This document shows, piece after piece, positions 15,766 to 20,801 of a stretch of 20,801 nt of DNA. Origin of the DNA: Spirochaetaceae bacterium (GTDB lineage: Bacteria; Spirochaetota; Spirochaetia; B11-G9); NCBI GenBank assembly GCA_030643345.1, contig DAOWMA010000003.1, forward strand, positions 1-20,801, read 5' to 3'. Each line of letters begins with the position of its first letter. Positions within the stretch are counted from its first letter, which is position 1. The translations under genes were made by a program, and so were the position numbers. The notes beneath the pieces are model-generated. The model had not been told where the DNA came from. It worked only from the letters and a program-made list of their open reading frames with translations, and searched no databases.

Positions 15766-16416
15766 ATGGCTCTTGATCTTTCTATGTTTAACAGATTTGC
15801 AGTTAATTTTCAGGCAGGTGATATAATATTTTGTGAGCATGAACCGGGAGATAATTTTTATCTTATTCAATCCGGGCGTGTTCAAATTGTTAAGATTATT
15901 GATGATCTGGAAAAAATCATTGATATACTTCAGCCGGGGGAGCTTTTTGGAGAAATGGCAATTCTTGAAGAAGCACCCCGATCTGCATCTGCTGTGGCTT
16001 TGGATACTGTTAAAGCACTGGAATTTAACCGTGAGAATTTTGAGATTCTTATGAAAGGAACTCCCCAGATAGCTCTAAAGCTGCTAAAACTGTTTACAAA
16101 GCGTATATATGATCAAAAACGCAGATTTTTAATTTTGACTTTGGATGACCCTCAGGCTAAGATTGCCGACGTATTTCTTATGCTTTCAGAAACACAACCA
16201 GTCAGTGATAACAGTGTAAACGAACGGACTTTTATGACTACAGTTGAAGATATTGCCCACTGGGCAGGTATATCTCCCAGTGAGAGTAAGCGTATTCTTG
16301 GCCATTTTGCCGGTCAGCGACGTCTGGAAATATTTCCGGATAAGATAATTGTACAAAATATTAATGATTTTGCACGTTTTGTCAGTTCCAAACGCCGTTC
16401 CCAGGTTTCAGAATAA
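15766..16416 (+). CDS. Crp/Fnr-family transcriptional regulator
   Basis: The 216 residues have a CNB domain (~8-115) with a complete phosphate-binding cassette, GELFGEMAILEEAPRSASA (58-76), including Glu63 and Arg72. A dimerisation helix (~98-125) and a winged HTH at ~155-198 (TTVEDIAHWAGISPSESKRI) follow. It probably binds cAMP or a related nucleotide and DNA. No cysteine cluster is present for an Fnr iron-sulphur centre; only Cys23 is seen. AGGGGG precedes the ATG by about 13 bases, across the upstream stop. The cyclase gene is not in the window, so the ligand is inferred. Confidence 0.93.
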   Translation: MALDLSMFNRFAVNFQAGDIIFCEHEPGDNFYLIQSGRVQIVKIIDDLEKIIDILQPGELFGEMAILEEAPRSASAVALDTVKALEFNRENFEILMKGTPQIALKLLKLFTKRIYDQKRRFLILTLDDPQAKIADVFLMLSETQPVSDNSVNERTFMTTVEDIAHWAGISPSESKRILGHFAGQRRLEIFPDKIIVQNINDFARFVSSKRRSQVSE

Positions 16417-16425
16417 AATGATTTC

Positions 16426-16475
16426 GTAGGTACGGCCACAAGGGTTTGTATACAAACCCTTGTGGCCGTACCTAC
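16426..16475. repeat. Perfect 50-bp palindrome between crp-like gene and fabF
   Basis: The two 25-base arms (from GTAGGTACGGCC to GGCCGTACCTAC, centre GTATAC) match without a mismatch or loop. It lies between convergent stop codons, ten bases after the Crp-like gene and eleven before fabF. It could serve as a bidirectional terminator, although only ATGTTTATT follows on the plus side. The ends GTAG/CTAC resemble the AGACGC palindromes; the interior differs. Confidence 0.9.
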
Positions 16476-16486
16476 ATGTTTATTGT

Positions 16487-17734
16487 TTAATAAATCTTCT
16501 TCAAAATTAATGTTGAATTATGTCCGCCAAACCCGAACGAGTTCGACATAACAACCCTGACTTCTTTCTCTACAATTTCTGTGTTAATGCAGGTAAGAGG
16601 AATTTCAGGATCCAGGTTTTCAATGTTGATATTTGCCGGAATTTTACCTTCCTTAATTGCCATTGCACATATTATTGCTTCCAGTCCAGCTGTTGCACCC
16701 AGAAGATGTCCATGCATTGATTTAGTGGAACCTACACATATATTATCCTGTTTACCTTTAAGGAGCTTATAAACAGCTTTGCTTTCCGCTATATCTCCAA
16801 CAGGAGTGGATGTTCCATGTGTATTTATATAGTCTATCTCTTCGCTTGAAATACCGGCCTGACTGAGAGCCATTTCCATAGAAAGAAGTGCCCCACCTCC
16901 TTCAGGGTCCGGAGCAACAAAGTCATACGCATCTCCTGACATACCTGCAGAAGCAATTTCACAAATTATATTTGCACCTCTTGCCTTTGCATGATCATAG
17001 TCCTCAAGTACAAGTACACTTGAACCTTCGCTCATAACAAAACCATCTCTATCTTTGTCGAAAGGTCTTGAAGCTGTTTTAGGATCGTCATTTCTACTGG
17101 ATATTGCACGCATATTAGAAAAACCGGCAACTGCCAGTTCTACAACAGTTCCTTCTGAACCTCCTGCAAACATAACATCAGCCATTCCTGATTTAATCAG
17201 CATCATTGCAATAGCAATAGCATGATTGGAAGTCGCACATGCAGTCTGGGTACTCAAATTGGGACCGCGAAATCCGTATAGCATACTTATGTAACCCGCA
17301 GCTATATTCCCAATTGACATAGGGATATAGAAGGGACTAACTCTTCGGGGACCTTTAGTGGAAAGAGCAACAGCATTATCAGCCTGTACTTTCAAACCTC
17401 CAATTCCACTTCCCATTGCGATTCCGATTCTGTCCGGATTCTTTTTAATATCCAGTCCGGATGATTCAACAGCTTCTTTCATACCTGCAACAGCATAATG
17501 TACAAACAGGTCTGCCCTTTTTGCAGATTTCAACTGATTTTCTGTATAGTACTGCTTATAATCAAAATCTTTAATTTCACCGGCAATTTTAGTTGCCAGA
17601 TTTGATGGATCAAAGTGCGTAATTGGTCCAATACCTGATTCTCCGGCAAGTACCTTAGCCCATGTATCAGATACATTCATACCAAGGGGGTTTACTGTGC
17701 CCATGCCAGTCAGAACAACTCTTTTTTCTTCCAT
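16487..17734 (-). CDS. fabF: Beta-ketoacyl-ACP synthase II
   Basis: The 415 residues are the usual FabF length. The thiolase-fold catalytic set is complete: Cys166 in TACATSNHA, His306 in NTHGTSTPVGD, Lys338 in GSTKSMHGH, and His343. The C-terminus SFGFGGHNSTLIL is the family glycine motif. It condenses malonyl-ACP with acyl-ACP in the elongation steps of type II fatty-acid synthesis in the cytoplasm. AAGGA lies about six bases before ATG 17734. No other fatty-acid genes (acpP, fabD, fabG) adjoin it here, so it is separated from a fab cluster or the cluster lies elsewhere. Confidence 0.96.
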   Translation of the reverse strand: MEEKRVVLTGMGTVNPLGMNVSDTWAKVLAGESGIGPITHFDPSNLATKIAGEIKDFDYKQYYTENQLKSAKRADLFVHYAVAGMKEAVESSGLDIKKNPDRIGIAMGSGIGGLKVQADNAVALSTKGPRRVSPFYIPMSIGNIAAGYISMLYGFRGPNLSTQTACATSNHAIAIAMMLIKSGMADVMFAGGSEGTVVELAVAGFSNMRAISSRNDDPKTASRPFDKDRDGFVMSEGSSVLVLEDYDHAKARGANIICEIASAGMSGDAYDFVAPDPEGGGALLSMEMALSQAGISSEEIDYINTHGTSTPVGDIAESKAVYKLLKGKQDNICVGSTKSMHGHLLGATAGLEAIICAMAIKEGKIPANINIENLDPEIPLTCINTEIVEKEVRVVMSNSFGFGGHNSTLILKKIY

Positions 17735-17842
17735 TTTAATTCCTTCTGTTTTAGTTTTATAAAAGTAATATACCGGTTATTAACTTTTTTATCTTCCGGA
17801 ATTATCCGTAATATTTGTTCAATTGTCTGATTGTTTTTTTTC

Positions 17843-17881
17843 TGTACACAATTCCAATTAATATGGTATAGTTCGACTATA
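17843..17881 (+). promoter_or_regulatory. Candidate promoter with overlapping palindromic operator
   Basis: TGTACA (17843-17848) and TATAGT (17867-17872), spaced by 18 bases and with TGG just before the -10, form a plausible sigma70 promoter. The -10 is the left arm of TATAGT-TCG-ACTATA (17867-17881), a perfect six-base inverted repeat. A regulator bound there would block the promoter; the neighbouring AraC-type protein is one candidate, though AraC proteins usually use direct repeats. Confidence 0.5.
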
Positions 17882-17902
17882 AAATTATATGGAGGAAATG
17901 TG

Positions 17903-18325
17903 ATGAGAAAGATTGCAGCAATTGGTATCTTTATTATTGTGCTTATGGTCCCGATGTCCGCTTTTGCAGATACTGGCATAGGTGGAGTCGCAGGATGGGA
18001 CCAGCCTACAGGATTTACTTTAAAACTGGATAATTTCCCTGTCGTAAGTCTGGGATGGTCTCTAAATGGAAATTATATTGAAGGTACAGTTGATTATTGG
18101 TTTTTAAATAAAAAAATTGCCAGAAATACTTTATGGTATTTCGGTGCAGGCGTGCAGGCTTCAATAGGAGATGATTTTGGCCTTGGATTTAGAGTTCCTG
18201 TCGGAATCCAGTGGTATTTTATGCCGGCCTTTGAACTTTTTGGAGAACTTGCACCTGGTATGACAATACTTCCATCTTCAGATTTTAATCTAAGTGCAGG
18301 AATAGGTTTAAGATACCATTTTTAA
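17903..18325 (+). CDS. Small predicted outer-membrane beta-barrel protein
   Basis: From ATG 17903 (GGAGG seven bases upstream) the protein has 140 residues. It begins with a signal peptide (MRKIAAIGIFIIVLMVPMSAFA) and ends in Phe, as outer-membrane barrel proteins do. Alternating amphipathic strands (GVQASIGDDFGLGFRVPVGIQWYF; FELFGELAPGM; NLSAGIGLRYHF) suggest a small barrel of about eight strands. It loosely recalls the DUF3996/BAPKO_0422-type proteins of spirochaetes, but I am not certain. The upstream ATG at 17831 would destroy the signal peptide and lies before the promoter. The AraC-family gene follows after 30 bases. Confidence 0.83.
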   Translation: MRKIAAIGIFIIVLMVPMSAFADTGIGGVAGWDQPTGFTLKLDNFPVVSLGWSLNGNYIEGTVDYWFLNKKIARNTLWYFGAGVQASIGDDFGLGFRVPVGIQWYFMPAFELFGELAPGMTILPSSDFNLSAGIGLRYHF

Positions 18326-18355
18326 TTCTTTTGTATAATTATCTGAATTTAACTC

Positions 18356-19222
18356 TTGTTGAAAAGCTATCTGGATCCGGGTTATAGTATATATGAAATG
18401 AAACTTCTGTTTTTTATCAGTAATATTGAACTTAATGAGAGTAATAAGGGAGATCTTCACCTTCATAGTCACTTGCAGCATGAAATGATCTATTGTTATG
18501 AAGGTGAATCTGAATATATTAATGCAGGAGATTTGTTGTTTTATCCGGCTGGGCAGGAGCATAAGCTAAGTTGTATTCCCGGAAAAACTTTGAAATTAAA
18601 GCAGATCTATTTTGATGAGGAGCTTTTCTCCTCTTCTGTACATATGGAGAAAGATGCGCTTTTTGTTCTTGGTCAGATAAAATTATACCTGAAATTCAAC
18701 AATAGTGTCAGCCTTTCAAAAATAGGCTCGGAAAGAGTTGGGAAGCTGTTTGAAAGTATGGAATGGGAATTTAAGAATCGGTATCATGGATACTCCTGGA
18801 CTATACGTTTGAAACTGATTGAACTTCTTGTTACTCTTATGCGGGACAGAGAATTTATAATACCTATAGCAAGGGAAATTGCAAAACCCCTGTCTAACAG
18901 TCATATTCAGGATGTAATTTTTTATATCAATACCAACTATATGAACAGCATAACTATTGAAACAGTCCTTAAATTCTGTCCTTTAAGCCGAAGTCATTTT
19001 CATGCACTTTTTAAGCAGGAAACAGGAAAAACTTTTATACAATATCTAAATGAGGTTCGCTGTCATCGTGCAGAGGAACTTCTTACCACTACCAGCGAAT
19101 CTATTCTGGATATATCTTTAAAATGCGGGTTTAATAATCTTAGTCATTTTGGGCATACTTTTAATACTGTTAAAGGCCGCTCTCCGGGTAATTATCGGCG
19201 AGTGGCTGTTTCTTCGGGTTAA
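18356..19222 (+). CDS. AraC-family transcriptional regulator
   Basis: Up to 288 residues from a TTG codon at 18356; an ATG at 18398 (274 residues) is an equally plausible start, and neither has a clear ribosome site. The N-terminal half is a cupin-like ligand domain (HLHSHLQHEMIYCYEGE, then AGDLLFYPAGQEHKL). The C-terminal ~100 residues are the double HTH: SITIETVLKFCPLSRSHFHA for the first, and ILDISLKCGFNNLSHFGHTF with KGRSPGNYRR for the second. The regulator probably senses a small molecule, such as a sugar, and binds DNA. It may control the adjacent barrel gene or the convergent PfkB kinase unit; only 12 bases separate it from the latter's stop. Confidence 0.92.
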   Translation: MLKSYLDPGYSIYEMKLLFFISNIELNESNKGDLHLHSHLQHEMIYCYEGESEYINAGDLLFYPAGQEHKLSCIPGKTLKLKQIYFDEELFSSSVHMEKDALFVLGQIKLYLKFNNSVSLSKIGSERVGKLFESMEWEFKNRYHGYSWTIRLKLIELLVTLMRDREFIIPIAREIAKPLSNSHIQDVIFYINTNYMNSITIETVLKFCPLSRSHFHALFKQETGKTFIQYLNEVRCHRAEELLTTTSESILDISLKCGFNNLSHFGHTFNTVKGRSPGNYRRVAVSSG

Positions 19223-19234
19223 TTTAATAATTGC

Positions 19235-20101
19235 TTAACGGTCTTTCTCCATTCTTGCTATAACATCCTCTACAGTACCGGAAAAAGGTCCTGGATTTTC
19301 CATTTTTATAGAGCAGAGAGCTGCCGCATAGCGAACTGATTCTTCCGGATCATGGTCAAACCTCCATGCAAGATATGCGGCAAAGGTTGTATCCCCGCGG
19401 CCTGTTCTTCCTGACAGATTTGAAGGTGTGAACGGAGCCTTGTAGATCTTTCCACCAACAAGCACTATAACCTCAGTATTGTGTGTAACCATAACCTCCT
19501 TTGCACCCCAGGAGGCAAGAATGTATGCCGCTTTCTTCCTATCTGTTTCGCCAGTCAGTATTTCAGCTTCAGCAGCATCCGTTTTTAGATAGGTTATTAA
19601 CGGAAGAAGTTCTTTTTTAGAGTCCCAATCTTTGAATAGGAGGTTCCCATCCTCGCTGCACCTGAGTAATCCCTGTGCATCAATTCCAACTTTTCCTTTT
19701 TTATTGAGATAAGGAATAAACTCATCCGAAATTTCACCTCTGAATAAGCCTGCAAGATGATAAACAGTGCTGTCAGTTTTAGGCATGTTCTCTATTGAAA
19801 AAGGATCGGCCTGTGATAGAAGTGTAACTTTTCTTTTCTCCTTGTCAGAAGAAAAATATATATTTTCTATACATGTAGTAACTTTTGAATCAAGTCTTAT
19901 TACATCTACTCCATTGCTTATCATTCCGTCAAGTTCTCTTTCTGCATCTTTGGATGCCATAGTAATTACCTGGATTTTTTTACCTGATCTTGATGCAGCT
20001 GCGGATGAATAGATAACTGGTCCCCCTGTAAGTCTGACTTCATCTTTTTTATAGATCATTATATCTCTGGAAATATGTCCAATCATGGTTATGTCATTCA
20101 T
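19235..20101 (-). CDS. PfkB-family carbohydrate/nucleoside kinase
   Basis: The 288 residues start at ATG 20101, chosen because GAGGAG stands about ten bases upstream; an extended start at 20140 would place that site inside the gene. Ribokinase-fold features: TGGPVIYSSAAASRSG (25-40) near the substrate site, and the anion-hole signature GRTGRGDTTFAA (231-242) with catalytic Asp237. The canonical GAGD is GRGD here. The enzyme should phosphorylate a sugar or related hydroxyl with ATP; the substrate cannot be read from the sequence. It is downstream of a DeoR-sensor-like gene on the same strand, a common regulator/kinase pairing. Confidence 0.9.
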   Translation of the reverse strand: MNDITMIGHISRDIMIYKKDEVRLTGGPVIYSSAAASRSGKKIQVITMASKDAERELDGMISNGVDVIRLDSKVTTCIENIYFSSDKEKRKVTLLSQADPFSIENMPKTDSTVYHLAGLFRGEISDEFIPYLNKKGKVGIDAQGLLRCSEDGNLLFKDWDSKKELLPLITYLKTDAAEAEILTGETDRKKAAYILASWGAKEVMVTHNTEVIVLVGGKIYKAPFTPSNLSGRTGRGDTTFAAYLAWRFDHDPEESVRYAAALCSIKMENPGPFSGTVEDVIARMEKDR

Positions 20102-20109
20102 AAATAAAT

Positions 20110-20128
20110 CACTCCTCTGATTGGAGTG
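20110..20128 (-). promoter_or_regulatory. Hairpin covering the kinase ribosome-binding site
   Basis: CACTCC (20123-20128 on the minus strand) pairs with GGAGTG (20110-20115) over a seven-base loop. The second arm contains most of the GAGGAG ribosome site of the PfkB kinase gene, so the stem would hide it from the ribosome. The stem is only six pairs. An operator is an alternative reading. Confidence 0.4.
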
Positions 20129-20186
20129 TATCAGAAACAACCAGGAAGATGAAAAATTGTTTAATATACAAAAATGGTTTATTAGT

Positions 20187-20801
20187 CTATTTTTTTATCT
20201 TATATATTACATAATTCCAGTGGACTATTTCAGGTGTCATGAAAGAATTCAATTTTTTAAACATCTTTTCATATCCGGTTTCTCTCGTACTTCTGGTTTT
20301 GGGAACAATGATAAAATCATTATCAGAAAGTTCTCCATAGCAGGACATGCTCTCATCCAGAGATGATTTGAACTCATCCATCACAAGTGCAAGAATTTTT
20401 ACTCCTCTGCATTTCTTCAGAATAACCCGTTTTCTGTCACTTTCTTCTTTTGTATGGACATAGAGTTTATTTTCATAGATGGTATTTGTAGATTGGATTA
20501 TAAAATCAAATTTAATGGAAAGATAAAAATTATTATCATCCCCTACAATTGTATTTCCCACAGTATCAATTTTTCCTGCAGGTGTGTACATTGTTATGTA
20601 TTCCGATATATTTTCCGGCTCCATTAAATTATTAATAACCCCGAGGTTATGTGTATATAGATGATAATGAATTTTATCTTCTTTTGCTCTGCCTGCTATT
20701 ATATTGGCAAGATGATAGATGTTAGTACCTGAGCCAAGTAGAATTGTAAGTGATACATTTTTTTTCCATGTTTCAATACTGTTTTTTATCTGATCATATA
20801 T
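20187..20801 (-). CDS. DeoR-type sensor domain protein, C-terminal part
   Basis: The frame is open from the window edge (20801) to the stop at 20187, giving 204 visible residues; the N-terminus, where a DNA-binding HTH would lie, is outside. An ATG at 20624 is internal, because the frame continues upstream for 59 codons. The visible start (SLTILLGSGTNIYHLANIIA, then YTHNLGVINNL) matches the DeoR C-terminal sensor: a GSGT loop and a TN-type strand binding phosphosugars. The later GG motif of DeoR is not conserved (TPAGKIDTVGNTIVGD instead). It precedes the PfkB kinase gene by 85 bases. DeoR-family regulator is likely but not certain without the N-terminus. Confidence 0.72.
   Translation of the reverse strand: MYDQIKNSIETWKKNVSLTILLGSGTNIYHLANIIAGRAKEDKIHYHLYTHNLGVINNLMEPENISEYITMYTPAGKIDTVGNTIVGDDNNFYLSIKFDFIIQSTNTIYENKLYVHTKEESDRKRVILKKCRGVKILALVMDEFKSSLDESMSCYGELSDNDFIIVPKTRSTRETGYEKMFKKLNSFMTPEIVHWNYVIYKIKK

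Noticed and set aside
19223..19234. Terminator between the AraC-type gene and the kinase gene
   Set aside because: The 12-base gap has no stem or T-tract; termination, if any, is within the genes or factor-dependent.
20187..20624. Complete 145-codon gene starting at ATG 20624
   Set aside because: The frame stays open to the window edge, and the upstream 59 codons encode a recognisable GSGT sensor motif.

Overview
The window is low-GC DNA with short intergenic gaps. It most likely comes from a spirochaete (Spirochaetales or a relative). The strongest marker is a P83/100-type protein at 3111-4592, a family I know mainly from Borrelia and Treponema. A diderm envelope fits the Mce/Mla-type lipid-transport genes, the lipoprotein, the beta-barrel candidate and the class A penicillin-binding protein. 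No rRNA, tRNA, insertion sequence, phage gene or CRISPR array was seen. No gap between genes exceeds 300 bases; the longest is 14565-14787.

Layout. 1-4592 is on the plus strand: the 3' part of an ABC-F ATPase, a secreted beta-propeller/HEAT-like protein, and the P83/100 protein, whose mRNA leader is probably made of two copies of a short structured repeat. 4637-7608 is on the minus strand: a class A PBP followed by a small stand-alone ParB-N-domain protein. 7764-13634 is a compact seven-gene minus-strand operon. Its gene order is MlaE-like permease, MlaF-like ATPase, MCE (MlaD-like) protein, TPR lipoprotein, four-helix membrane protein, LysM/M23 peptidase and PEGA-domain protein, and all four distal junctions overlap. 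It looks like a lipid-transport system across the envelope joined to cell-wall remodelling genes. Its ATPase lacks the catalytic Walker B glutamate and the H-loop histidine. 13731-14564 is a PHP-domain phosphoesterase related to RNase AM/YciV.

14788-16416 (plus) carries two linked cyclic-nucleotide-domain proteins behind a near-consensus sigma70 promoter: a CNB-TPR fusion and a Crp/Fnr regulator. 16487-17734 (minus) is fabF. 17903-19222 (plus) is a small predicted outer-membrane barrel protein and an AraC-family regulator. 19235-20801 (minus) is a PfkB-family kinase preceded by the C-terminal part of a protein resembling a DeoR sensor domain, which runs off the window.

Between genes lie palindromes that begin GTAG (or GTAA) and end CTAC or a close variant: 1156-1195, 4607-4646, 14608-14635 and a perfect 50-bp palindrome at 16426-16475. 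Three share the core AGACGC/GCGTCT. They look like dispersed REP/MITE-like elements, and two sit between convergent genes where they may also act as terminators. The features most worth following are the degenerate transport ATPase in an otherwise intact Mce operon, the duplicated leader repeat before the P83/100 gene, and the palindrome family.
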